Source: CAWCKS01 sp963796195
GTDB lineage: Bacteria > Pseudomonadota > Alphaproteobacteria > Rhizobiales > Xanthobacteraceae
Assembly: GCA_963796195.1 (NCBI GenBank)
Contig: CAWCKS010000008.1
Location: 229,958 to 293,957 of the forward strand
DNA length: 64,000 nt
Reading direction: 5' to 3'
Translations under genes and position numbers: made by a program
In this document: positions 54,043 through 62,694 of the stretch, piece after piece
How the letters are laid out: every line of letters starts with the position of its first letter
Numbering within the stretch: position 1 is the stretch's first letter
The notes under the pieces: model-generated
What the model was told of the DNA's origin: nothing
Database searches by the model: none
Seen by the model: the letters and a program-made list of their open reading frames with translations, nothing else

Positions 54043-55055
54043 GAGGCGGCTCCGGCCAGCGACAACTCGCGGAATCTGCGGCAGCGCACGTGGCGGGCGT
54101 CGCTGCTTTCGACGAGATCCTGCGGCTCGCGACAGGGCGGCTCGACATAGGTGCAGCGCGGCGCGAAGCGGCAGCCGGCCGGCATCTCGGCCGGCGAGGG
54201 GACGCGGCCGGGGATCGACGTGAGTACTGTCTTGCGTCGCGCGGCTTGCGGGATCGATCCGAGCAGGCCGGCGGTGTAAGGGTGAAACGGCCGCGCAAGA
54301 ATATCGCGGACACGGCCGTCCTCAACGACTTGCCCGGCGTACATCGTCAGCATCCGCCGGCAGCTCTCGGCGACGAGGCCGAGATTGTGGGTGATGAACA
54401 GGATCGCGGTGCCGGTGCGCTGACCGAGCTCGAGCAAGAGATCCATGATCTGGGCCTGAATCGTCACGTCGAGCGCAGTGGTAGGCTCGTCGGCGATCAA
54501 CAGGCGCGGCTCGCACACAAGCGCAATCGCGATCAGCACGCGCTGGCGCATGCCGCCCGACAGGCTCGACGGATACATCTTCACCGCCTGCCGCGGTGAG
54601 GCGATACCGACCGCCGCCAGCGCCTCGACCGCGCGCTCCTCGGCCTCGCGCTTGCCGGTCTTGAAATGGCGCCGCACTGTTTCGACGATCTGGGTGCCGA
54701 CCGGGAACACCGGGTCGAGCGCACTCATCGGCTCCTGGAACACCATGCTGATGCGGCGGCCGCGCACATCGCGCAGCTCGCGCTCGGAGAGCTTTGTCAG
54801 GTCGCGCCCCTCGAACAGGATTTGGCCGGTCAACCTCGCGCCGTGGCGCGGCAGCAAGCCGAGGATGGACAGCGCGGTCAGCGATTTGCCGCAGCCGCTT
54901 TCGCCGACAATGCCGACAACCTCGCCAGGCTCGACCGCGAACGACACGTCCTTGAGCACTTCATGCCAGTCGTCGCCATCATGAAATGCGACGCTGAGAT
55001 CGCGAACGTCGAGGAGAGGTTCGCGCCTCGCCGCACTTCCCGTTGTCACAGTCAC
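54039..55055 (-). CDS. ABC transporter ATP-binding protein, peptide type (OppD/DppD-like)
   Basis: A 338-residue ATPase, intact. Walker A GIVGESGCGKSLT, Q-loop ISMVFQEPMSALDPVF, signature LSGGMRQRVLIAIAL, Walker B LLIADEPTTALDVTIQ, H-loop FITHNLGLV, and a C-terminal oligopeptide-transporter domain with GCRFAPRCTYVEPPC. It forms a heterodimer with the OppF-like protein on the cytoplasmic face. It follows the carotenoid oxygenase gene by 75 bases in the same direction and may be co-transcribed with it. Confidence 0.93.
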   Translation of the reverse strand: MTVTTGSAARREPLLDVRDLSVAFHDGDDWHEVLKDVSFAVEPGEVVGIVGESGCGKSLTALSILGLLPRHGARLTGQILFEGRDLTKLSERELRDVRGRRISMVFQEPMSALDPVFPVGTQIVETVRRHFKTGKREAEERAVEALAAVGIASPRQAVKMYPSSLSGGMRQRVLIAIALVCEPRLLIADEPTTALDVTIQAQIMDLLLELGQRTGTAILFITHNLGLVAESCRRMLTMYAGQVVEDGRVRDILARPFHPYTAGLLGSIPQAARRKTVLTSIPGRVPSPAEMPAGCRFAPRCTYVEPPCREPQDLVESSDARHVRCRRFRELSLAGAAS

Positions 55056-55130
55056 ACCGCTCCCGTCCTGCCGCGCGCAGGTTAGACCGTGATGTTGCGG
55101 AAATCCATCTTGCGCGCAAGCCGGGACGTG

Positions 55131-56649
55131 TTACGCGCGCGGAATCCAGCTTCCGTGCAGGCCCTGCGGGACCCGCTGCGGCAGCCTGATCACGGCCACT
55201 GGATCGGCATCGATCCGCGCCGCATCGAGCAGCACGAAATCGCTGGTGCGATTGACGGGGTCGAAGGCAAAGATCGCGAGGTAGCCGTCATCTTCGCGGT
55301 CGCCGCCGCGGCCATTGCGCGGAATGAAGACGGCTTCGCCGGCGATGCGATTGCCGAAATCGTGCCGCGCGATCCGGCCGGTTGCGGTGTCGACCTTCAG
55401 CATCGTGTTGAAGGTGTCGGACGGCACATTCGGCAACTTCAGCGAGGAGGTCAGCGTTGGCAGGTAGACGAACTGCGTCGGGGTCGCCTCGCGCGCATCG
55501 TTCACGCGCGGAAACTCGACGGCAAGGTCGATGATTTCAACGTCCGAGATTTTGCGGCTCGGCAGATCGATGCTGAGGCGATGCAGGGTGGGCGCCTTGC
55601 GCGGGCCTGCGTCCGGCGAAGAGCCAAGCGCAAACCTCTCGTGCCGGACGTAGTCAATCACGATGTCGTCGCCGCGCTCAAAGCCGTTGGCAAAGTGAAA
55701 AACAAAGAACGCATCGGATTCGAGCCATGTCACCGAGCTGCCGTCGAGCGCGATGACGCCGATCCGCATGCCGAGATTGGGCCGCCACTGCAGCAGCGAT
55801 TGACCCGCGCTTGCGGCCTGCACGTCGAACACCGCGGGACCGGCGAGCAGGACGATGTGCCGCTCGGTCAGCACGAAGTCGTGGATCATGGTCGGCGCTT
55901 CGAGCTTGACCGGGAATGTCTTGACCAGATTGCCCGAGGGATCGATCTGATGAAAACGAACCACCGGTTCGACCACGGAGTAGGCGAGCGCGAACAACGC
56001 ACCGCTCTGCGGATGCCGGCGATTGTGCGCGCCGAGCCGGATCGGGCCTCCGGTGCCGGCTTTCCAGGGCCCGACGGTGTCGAGTTCCATGGTCATCTCG
56101 TAGCATTTTTGCGCTTCATCGAGCGCAAGCAGGTGGCCGCCGTGCCGGATCACGTGGATGAACGCGCCGTTGCGGTACGGGCCGGGATTTTCGCCGGGAT
56201 GCACCAGGGCCGGATCGACGGCGACCGGGCCCAAGAGCCCGCCATAAACCGCGCGGCCGGCACGGCGTTCGACCGCAAGACTGGCGCGTCTGAACGAAGC
56301 GGTTGCGATAGCGGGCGCGGCCGTTGTCGAGATAGACGGCGTGGATCATGCCGTCGCCGTCCATCGGATAGGTGTAGGAGATCGGCTTGAACAGCGGGTT
56401 CGGCCCGTTACGCATGTAGGCGCCGCTGAGATCGGGTGGAATGCGGCCGGCGATCACAGGCAGGTCACTGGCATCGGTCTCGCGCTGAACCGGCAGAAAA
56501 TTGCCGCTGAGATAGGGGTCGTCGGAGACCCAGGTGACGTCGGCCGCGTCCGACGCCGATAGCGATGGCGCGCTGTCCAGGCCTGCCGCTGCAACGGCGC
56601 CGAACCCGATGAGGCGATAGAAATCGCGTCGCGTTACATCGATGGTCAT
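55131..56649 (-). pseudogene. Carotenoid oxygenase (RPE65/lignostilbene dioxygenase family) with Tat-like signal, one frameshift
   Basis: Two frames give about 505 residues from ATG 56649. An N-terminal TRRDFYRLIGFGAVAAAG looks like a twin-arginine signal. The non-haem iron propeller follows, and the four His ligands can be placed: LGAHNRRHPQSG, MIHDFVLTERH, FVFHFANGF and the C-terminal LHGSWIPRA. IPPDLSGAYMRNGPNP and MDGDGMIHAVYL are family hallmarks. The break is one extra C at about 56283 (RNRFVQTR then SLAVERRAGRAVYGGLLGP). Members cleave a C=C bond in carotenoids, apocarotenoids or stilbenes. It lies upstream of, and colinear with, the peptide-type ABC transporter genes. Confidence 0.88.
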
Positions 56650-56756
56650 TGCCGGACCTCCGTGCATCGCCAGGAATGGTCGAGACCACTCCCGCGCGAT
56701 CAGTTGAGCCGCGAACTCTTAAGATTTGGCGTTTGGGCCCGTTCAAATCACCATTG

Positions 56757-56775
56757 TATAGGGTGGGGGGCTATA
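56757..56775. promoter_or_regulatory. G-tract operator for the DmeR/RcnR-type repressor
   Basis: TATAGGGTGGGGGGCTATA: short inverted repeats TATAG/CTATA flank a G-rich tract, the pattern bound by RcnR/DmeR-type repressors, where a G-run is enclosed by A/T-rich arms. It ends 13 bases before the dmeR start, in AT-rich DNA (TTATAATTAAAC) that could be the promoter -10 region. Assignment is by similarity of pattern and position. Confidence 0.7.
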
Positions 56776-56788
56776 TTATAATTAAACT

Positions 56789-57067
56789 ATGAGTTACACC
56801 ATTCGCGAAAAGAAAAAACTGCTGGCGCGGGTGCGCCGGATCCGCGGCCAGGTCGAGGCGATCGAGCGGGCGCTCGAAACCGAGGCCGGCTGCGAAGAGG
56901 TCATGCACCTGATCGCCGGCGTCCGTGGCGCGACCGCAGGCCTGATGGCCGAGGTGGTCGAGGATCACGTCCGCACCCACCTCGTCGACGAGGCGGCGCA
57001 TCCCGGTGCCTTGAAGCGCGAGGCCGCCGAACAACTGCTCGACGTGGTCAGGACCTATCTGAAGTAA
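56789..57067 (+). CDS. dmeR: Metal-sensing transcriptional repressor, CsoR/RcnR family (DmeR-like)
   Basis: A 92-residue all-helical repressor (DUF156). It begins MSYTIREKKKLLARVRRIRGQVEAIERAL. Metal-ligand candidates are Cys35 (EAGCEEV), His60 and His64 (VEDHVRTHL). RcnR also uses His3, but here residue 3 is Tyr, a single-base difference from His. It should bind the G-tract operator just upstream and release it on binding Co(II) or Ni(II). The stop overlaps the start of the CDF exporter gene (TAATG), so repressor and exporter are made together. Confidence 0.88.
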   Translation: MSYTIREKKKLLARVRRIRGQVEAIERALETEAGCEEVMHLIAGVRGATAGLMAEVVEDHVRTHLVDEAAHPGALKREAAEQLLDVVRTYLK

Positions 57068-58337
57068 TGCGAGATTTTGCCATGACCGATGCAGGCAACG
57101 GCGCGTTCGCGCATTCCCACAGCTTTCTCGGCGCCAGCCACGAACGAAGCGAGCGCAAGACCTGGGCCGTGATCTGGCTCTGCACGGTGATGATGATCGC
57201 GGAGATCGTCGGCGGCCTCTTGTTCGGCTCGATCGCACTGGTCGCCGACGGCTTGCACATGAGTACGCACGCTGGCGCACTGCTGCTCGCCGCGCTCGCC
57301 TATAGCTATGCCCGCCGGCACGTCGACGATCCACGATTCACCTTCGGCACCGGCAAGCTCGGCGATCTCGCCGGTTTCACTAGTGCCATCATCCTTGCGA
57401 TGATCGCGCTGTTGATCGGCTATGAGGCGGTGACCCGCATCCTCGAGCCGGTACCGATCCATTTTGCCGAGGCGATCCCGATTGCGGCGTTAGGCCTGGC
57501 CGTCAACGTCGCCAGCGCCTGGTTGCTCAGCGGCACCGATCACCATCACGACCATGGCCACGCTCCGCTCATTCGCATGATGATCATGACCACGGCCATC
57601 ACCATGCGCACGATGAGACGCGTCGCATCGCGACTTCGCTCGGCACGGTAATCCTGGAGATTTTCGAAGACGGTGTGCCGCCGCGGTTTCGGCTGCGGTC
57701 TGAGGCCGCGCAGCTGCGCACCAGCGTCAGCATCGAGACCTTAAGGCCGGATGGCACCCGTCAGCAATTCGCGATGGTCGATCGCGGCGGCTACCTGGAA
57801 TTGGCCGAGCAGATCCCCGAACCCCATGAGTTTACGGCCCATCTGACGATCGCAGGTGAAGCCTACTCCGCGGTGTTCGAGGAATACCAGCACGCGCACG
57901 CCTCGACCCATCGCGATCACAACATGCGCGCCGCCGTGGTCCACGTGCTGGCCGATGCCGCGGTCTCGGTGCTGGTGATCGTGGGCCTCGTGCTGGCGCG
58001 CGCATTCGGCTGGCTCTGGATGGATCCGCTCGCAGGCATCATCGGGGCGGTCGTGATCGCGAGCTGGTCGTACGGACTCATCCGCGACACGGCCAGGATT
58101 CTGCTCGACATGACGCCGGATCAGCGCATGGCCGACAACCTCAGAGAGGCTATTGAAGCCGACGGCGACCGGCTCGCCGACCTGCATTTGTGGCGGCTCG
58201 GGCCAGGCCATCTCGGCGCGATCGTCTCGGTCTGCACATGCGAAGCCCGCGGGCAGGACTTCTATCGCGCAAAACTCGCGAAATTCCGCTCGCTGTCGCA
58301 CCTCACGATCGAGGTGCAGTCGGACGGACGAAGCTAA
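57067..58337 (+). pseudogene. dmeF: Cation diffusion facilitator, DmeF-like Co/Ni exporter, one frameshift
   Basis: Two frames give a CDF exporter of about 420 residues. It has a histidine-containing N-terminus (AFAHSHSF), helices with the site A motif HMSTHAGALLLAALAYSYA preceded by LVADGLH, and a His/Asp-rich cytoplasmic loop (HHHDHGHA and, in the other frame, HSHDDHDHGHHHAHDE). A second metal motif, VHVLADAAVSVLVIVGL, and a C-terminal cytoplasmic domain (DLHLWRLGPGHL) follow. The break is inside the His loop near 57566 and is resolved best as one missing base, unlike most others in the window. The His loop, a repetitive CAT/CAC region, is error-prone. The gene is coupled to dmeR. Confidence 0.9.
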
Positions 58338-58954
58338 ATCCGCGACGCAAACCCATCGGCGGCAAGCTTTCCTGCGTAAGCGGCGATCGGCTGCGGCCAG
58401 GCTGCGACAAGCGACGCGAACTTCGCCGCATCGCCGGCAAACAGTGCCCGCGTCGCTTCCTCGAAGCCGGGCAGGTTGCCGGCCATCGCCGACATGAACC
58501 GGTAGGCGGCCTCACGCGCTTCGCGCTGCCGCTCCGATGACGCGCCGCTCCGCCGCGCTTCATCGACCAGGCGGCGCAATGTCACCGACGCGCCGCCGCG
58601 CTGCGCGGCGAGCCAGTCCCAATGCCGCGGCAGCAGCGTCACCTCGCGCGGCACGACGCCAAGTTTTGGCCGGCCGCGGCCGCGCTTTTCCGCGGCTTGC
58701 GCGGGCTCGGCTGACTCATCGTGCGACGAGGAGCCCTTCGGCAATCGCGCGAGAATGTCGGCCTTGCTGCCGCGCAGGTCGAGATCGATGACGCGGCCCG
58801 TTGCGTCGTCGAACACCAGAATGGGATCCTTTGCCTCGTGCGCGGCGGCTTTCACCGCAAGCGCGACGTCGATGAGGGCGCCGGCCAGCAGCAGGCGCGA
58901 ACCGACGAATGCAGTGCATGCGCGCGAAGCACGATTTGAGCTGGGATTGTCCAT
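58334..58954 (-). CDS. DUF2239 family protein
   Basis: About 206 residues from ATG 58954 (MDNPSSNRASRACTAFVGSRLL); the frame extends further, to 58990. Conserved family parts are TAFVGSRLLLAGALIDVALAVKAAA, IDLDLRGS, the basic AT-hook-like GRGRPKLGVVPREVTLLPRHWDWLAAQRGGASVTLRRLVDEARR, and the C-terminal helices FMSAMAGNLPGFEEATRALFAGD. The middle resembles a ribbon-helix-helix-like DNA-binding region, but no function is established. Its last codon overlaps the end of dmeF by four bases on the opposite strand. Confidence 0.85.
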   Translation of the reverse strand: MDNPSSNRASRACTAFVGSRLLLAGALIDVALAVKAAAHEAKDPILVFDDATGRVIDLDLRGSKADILARLPKGSSSHDESAEPAQAAEKRGRGRPKLGVVPREVTLLPRHWDWLAAQRGGASVTLRRLVDEARRSGASSERQREAREAAYRFMSAMAGNLPGFEEATRALFAGDAAKFASLVAAWPQPIAAYAGKLAADGFASRI

Positions 58955-59084
58955 CGCGGCGTGTTTACCGCACGTCGGCGGCGCGAGCAATATTATCCGG
59001 ATAAAATTGACAGAATGGCAGAATCTTGGTCATTTGCAAAGGCGTTGGGAGAGACTGCGGATAACTCAGATCAAGAGGGCATCA

Positions 59085-59420
59085 GTGGATAAGGCACAGC
59101 GCAAGGCCGCCATCGCCAAATACAAGAAGCGCGCCGATGCGATCGGCATCTTCGCGGTACGCTGTGCTGCGTCGGGTGAGGCCTGGGTCGGGCCAACGCT
59201 GAACCTCGACACCATCAAGAACCGAATCTGGTTCGGCATGCGGATGGGCAGCGCCACCAATGCCGATATGCAGCGGGCCTGGACCAGCCACGGCAGCGAC
59301 AGCTTTGTGTTCGAGGTGCTCGAGCGCCTTGATCCAGATGAGCTGGCATTCGTTCGTGACAGCCAGTTGAAAGAGCGTGCCGCGCATTGGCGCGGAGTTC
59401 TGAACGCTGCGAACGCCTGA
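59085..59420 (+). CDS. GIY-YIG nuclease family protein (small, stand-alone)
   Basis: A 111-residue protein from GTG 59085 (AGAGGG five bases upstream). The order fits a minimal GIY-YIG fold: GIFAVRCAASGEAWVGPTLNLDTIKNRIWFGMRMG (GIF...WVG in place of GIY...YIG), a helix, and FEVLERLDPDELAFVRDSQLKERAAHWRGVL with a late conserved Glu. It is a compact version without an added DNA-binding domain. Small members of this type are common in alphaproteobacteria. Function is unknown; DNA nicking or repair is a family guess. It stands between DUF2239 and an epimerase gene. Confidence 0.75.
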   Translation: MDKAQRKAAIAKYKKRADAIGIFAVRCAASGEAWVGPTLNLDTIKNRIWFGMRMGSATNADMQRAWTSHGSDSFVFEVLERLDPDELAFVRDSQLKERAAHWRGVLNAANA

Positions 59421-59489
59421 CTGCGTTTGCATTTCGCCGGGGCGGCGGCCAATCTGTCGGCGAATTCATCGATCACGTTAACGTCGCAC

Positions 59490-60445
59490 ATGAGCGCAAC
59501 AGCAAGACAATTGCAGTCGCTGGCTACGGTGCGGTCGGCCGTGCGCTGGTCGCACGGCTTGCCGCGCGCGGCGATCAGGTTCGCGTGGTGCAGCGCGTTG
59601 AACCGAAGTCGCTGCCTGCAGGTGCGATGTTCGTCTCGTGCGACATCGCGGATGCGAAGGCTGCCGCACAGGCGTTCCAAGGCGCAGGTACGGTGGTGTG
59701 CGCGGTCGGCCTGCCGTATCGCTCCGAGGTCTTTACGCAAGTGTGGCCGCTGGTGATGCGCAACATGCTCGAGGCTTCCGCGAAGGCGGGGGCGCGTTTC
59801 GTGTTCGCCGACAATCTCTACATGTACGGGCCGCAGACTGCGCCGCTCCGCGAAGACATGCCGCTCACCGGCTACGGCGCAAAGCCGCGCGCCCGCGCCG
59901 AGATCACGAAGCTCTGGCGCGAGGGGCACGCCGCCGGCCGCGTTCGCGCCTGCGCCGTGCGCGCGTCGGACTTCTATGGACCCGATGTGCCGACGTCGGT
60001 TGTCTCAACCATGGGCGTACAACGGCTGCTGGCGGGGAAGGCGGCACTTGCGCCTTATCCCGCCGACCATCCGCATGCCCAAACTTACGTTCCCGACTTC
60101 GCCCGCGCGCTGGCGACGCTGATCGACGCGCCTGATGACGCCTATGGCGAGGCCTGGCACGTGCCGAATGCGCCGGAGCGTTCGCTGCGCGAGGTGTTTG
60201 ACCTTGCCGCCGACCTGATCGGCGTCCGCCGCCGTGTCACGGTGTTGCCGCAAGCCTTGCTGCCGCTGCTCGGCCTGTTCAGCGGCGATATCCGGGAGCT
60301 CAGGGAGATGCGGTTCCAGTGGGACCGGCCTTATCTCGTTGATGCGACAAAGTTTGCGAAGCGGTTCTGGGGCGATGCCACGCCACTTGACGATGGTTTG
60401 AAGGCAACGATCGCGTTCTACCGGAACGCGCTTTCACAGGGATGA
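59490..60445 (+). pseudogene. NAD-dependent epimerase/dehydratase (extended SDR), likely frameshift near start
   Basis: The body of the protein (about 315 residues) is intact: TIAVAGYGAVGRALVARLAARG (Rossmann), a VCAVGLPYRSEVF segment, FADNLYMYG (Y-M-Y-G in place of YxxxK) and VRASDFYGPDV. The frame has no good start: its own first ATG (59387) is inside the GIY-YIG gene and gives a nonsense leader. ATG 59490 (ATGAGCGCAACAGCAAG) would start MSATA and then lead into TIAVAG if one base were missing near 59500-59506. I therefore think the start is 59490 with a -1 error. The family acts on nucleotide sugars or small ketones; the substrate is unknown. Confidence 0.75.
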
Positions 60446-60529
60446 TCCCGACATTTTTTGGCCCCGTCCATTGAACAATCTCGCCACATTGCCTTCGCAA
60501 AATATGGGTGGCGTACATTGGGGTTGACC

Positions 60530-60730
60530 ATGTTGAATACATCTTCGATTACGACTCCCAGCCTGATCATGCTCTATCAGAGCATCCGTATTGCGCTCGA
60601 GCAGGACGACCAGATGCCGGAGCGACGCCAGTTCGAAATCCGGGAAAATCCGGAGTGGCGGCGCTGGTCCGAACATCTCGCCGGCGAGCTGAACTCGCGC
60701 GGCGTCGAGGTCGACAGCATCTCCTGGTGA
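60530..60730 (+). CDS. Small hypothetical protein
   Basis: A 66-residue soluble protein from ATG 60530 (MLNTSSITTPSLIMLYQSIRIALEQDDQMPE). It is rich in charged residues with two probable helices (LIMLYQSIRIALEQDD and WRRWSEHLAGELNSRGVEV). I do not recognise a family. Codon use is like the neighbours and it does not overlap another gene. It is followed by the convergent TetR gene 27 bases on. Confidence 0.55.
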   Translation: MLNTSSITTPSLIMLYQSIRIALEQDDQMPERRQFEIRENPEWRRWSEHLAGELNSRGVEVDSISW

Positions 60731-60757
60731 GAGGGCGCGGGCGCTGTCGCGACGGCG

Positions 60758-61402
60758 TCAACCGGGCTGGGGATAGAGCCTGAGCAGCGCGTCGGCTGCC
60801 TGCTCGGCGCGCCGCGCGATGTCGCGCGGAGAAGGCCGCTCGGTGGCACGCAGCAGCAGGTTCACCATCAGGCTGCCCCACAACAGCCCGGCGAAGCATT
60901 CGGCCATCTCGCCGGCCTCGCCATCGAGCAGGCGCGCCGCGCGCGCCCGGCTCATAACATCGCGTAGCGCGGCGCGGGTCGGCGCCACCGCCGTGATCTC
61001 CAGCGCACGCGCTACTGCGGGCGCCGTGACGGCTTCGGCGATCGCGAGCCGAAACACCGCGACCACGGTCGGATCGGTGGTCTCGCGCAACAGCTGCGCG
61101 CCGAACACCGACAGCGTCCGCTTGAGGGTAGGGCGATCTCTCAGCTCCCGAAGGTCGGCCGGGATCTGCATGCGGCGGGCGCGCTCGGCAATGCAGGCCA
61201 ACAGCATCTCGTCCTTGTTGCCGACCTCCTCATAGAGCGCGCGCTTCGACACTTTGGCGCGGGTGGCGATTTCCAGCGTGCTGGTCGCGGCGAAGCCGCG
61301 CTCCATGAAGGCGGCGAACGCCGCTTCGAGAATGCGCTGGCGCGCCGGCGCAGCATCGCCGCTCGCGTCGTTGCCCGGTCTTGCGTTCGCCTTGGCTGCC
61401 AT
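60758..61402 (-). CDS. TetR/AcrR family transcriptional regulator
   Basis: About 214 residues from ATG 61402 (AAGGA six bases upstream; GTG 61423 is also open). The N-terminal HTH is ARQRILEAAFAAFMERGFAATSTLEIATRAKVSKRALYEEVGNKDEMLLACI. The C-terminal ligand domain resembles TetR_C regulators of the AefR-like group (TVVAVFRLAIAEAVTAPAVARALEI, MAECFAGLLWGSLMVNLLL). It is divergent from the NmrA-like reductase gene, and two copies of an operator-like motif lie between them, so it very likely represses itself and that gene. Confidence 0.9.
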   Translation of the reverse strand: MAAKANARPGNDASGDAAPARQRILEAAFAAFMERGFAATSTLEIATRAKVSKRALYEEVGNKDEMLLACIAERARRMQIPADLRELRDRPTLKRTLSVFGAQLLRETTDPTVVAVFRLAIAEAVTAPAVARALEITAVAPTRAALRDVMSRARAARLLDGEAGEMAECFAGLLWGSLMVNLLLRATERPSPRDIARRAEQAADALLRLYPQPG

Positions 61403-61437
61403 CACAGTTCCTTGAACGGTCACGCCGCGCTTGACTC

Positions 61438-61485
61438 GGTACCAAGCGGTACCTTAGCGTCTGCACTTCGATACCGGGTGGTACC
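61438..61485. promoter_or_regulatory. Duplicated operator GRTACC-N4-GGTACC between tetR-type and nmrA-type genes
   Basis: GGTACCAAGCGGTACC (61438-61453) and GATACCGGGTGGTACC (61470-61485) share the form G-R-TACC, four bases, GGTACC, and start exactly 32 bases apart, about three helical turns. GGTACC is itself palindromic. The pair sits in the divergent promoter region and is the natural binding site for the TetR protein, probably two dimers on one face. Confidence 0.7.
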
Positions 61486-61532
61486 AAGACTCGCGGCGCG
61501 AGTCACGAGACAACGGAACGGGAGACTGCGAA

Positions 61533-62438
61533 ATGGCTAACGAACTGGTTCTGGTGACGGGTGCAGCCGGCGGCGCGCAGGGCAAGACCGGCCGCCATGT
61601 CAGCGAATTACTGCTCAAGCGCGGCGTGCCGGTGCGCGCCTTCGTGCACAAGGCCGACGAGCGCTCGGAACACTTGCGCGCGCTCGGTGCCGAAGTCGTC
61701 GCGGGCGATTTCCTCGACTACCGCTCGGTCGAGCGCGCGGTGAAAGGTGTGTCGTCGATCTACTTTGCCTATCCGGTGCAGCCAGGATTGCTTGACGCCA
61801 CGACCATCATGGCGGACTGCGCAAGGCGCGCCGGCGTCAAACGCGTGATCGACATGGTGATGCTGGTCTCGACGCCTGACGCGCCGACCCCGCGGATGCG
61901 TCAGAACTATCTGTCCGAACAGATCTTTGAATGGGCCGGCGTCGGCGCCGCTCACGTCCGGGCCACGGTGTTTTTCGAGCAGGTCCGCATGATGGCGGCT
62001 GCGACGATCGCAACCCAGGGCGCCATTATGTTGCCGTGGGGCAGCGAGACCACCGTGTTGCCGCTGGTTGCCGGCGAAGACGTCGCGCGCGTTGCTGCCG
62101 GCGTGCTGACCAGCCCGCAGGTCGCGCCGGGTAGCTCATATCCCGTGATCGGCCAGGTCCTGACGCCTGGCGATGCCATCAAGACCATCAGCAAGGTCCT
62201 TGGCCGCGAGGTCCGCTACGTGGAGATCCCGGATCAGCAGTGGCGGGACGGCGCCCTGGCGCGCGGGGTCAACGCGCACGCGGTCGAGCATCTGGTCGAG
62301 CTCTGGCGCACGCTGCGTACCAACCCGCGCTCCTTCGATATCCCCGACACCATCGAGCGGTTCGGCGGTCAGAAGCCGATGACATTTGAAACGTTCGTGC
62401 GCGAGCAACAGGACGTGTTCAAGGCAAAGGCGGCTTGA
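61533..62438 (+). CDS. NmrA-like NAD(P)-binding protein (atypical SDR)
   Basis: A 301-residue Rossmann protein. It has a nucleotide-binding loop with an insertion (VLVTGAAGGAQGKTGRHVSELLLKRG), the conserved GAEVVAGDFLDYRSVERAVKGVSSIYFAYPVQ and VKRVIDMVMLVSTPD. The usual SDR Tyr-x3-Lys is not evident, as in NmrA/HSCARG and triphenylmethane-reductase relatives that sense NAD(P)H or reduce quinone-like compounds. ATG 61533 follows ACGGGAG. It is divergent from the TetR gene and very probably its target, a typical xenobiotic- or redox-response pair. Confidence 0.88.
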   Translation: MANELVLVTGAAGGAQGKTGRHVSELLLKRGVPVRAFVHKADERSEHLRALGAEVVAGDFLDYRSVERAVKGVSSIYFAYPVQPGLLDATTIMADCARRAGVKRVIDMVMLVSTPDAPTPRMRQNYLSEQIFEWAGVGAAHVRATVFFEQVRMMAAATIATQGAIMLPWGSETTVLPLVAGEDVARVAAGVLTSPQVAPGSSYPVIGQVLTPGDAIKTISKVLGREVRYVEIPDQQWRDGALARGVNAHAVEHLVELWRTLRTNPRSFDIPDTIERFGGQKPMTFETFVREQQDVFKAKAA

Positions 62439-62694
62439 GCTGAATTCGTTGGCGCGCGGCTGGTTCGACAACCAAAGATCGCGAGCCGCGCGCGCCAATT
62501 GCTGTAGTTGCCAAAACGCCGATAACGCCGAAAACGTGATCCCACGCGCACGACCTGTGAATTGTGGGGACACACGATTTTGCCCGGAAACTGCCGTGGC
62601 GCAACCGCGTTCTCCGCGAACAACGGAGACGTGGATGTGTGCAACCGGATCACGTGTGTCGTTGCGTGTGGGCGTAGGCAGGGGGCGTAAGTTA

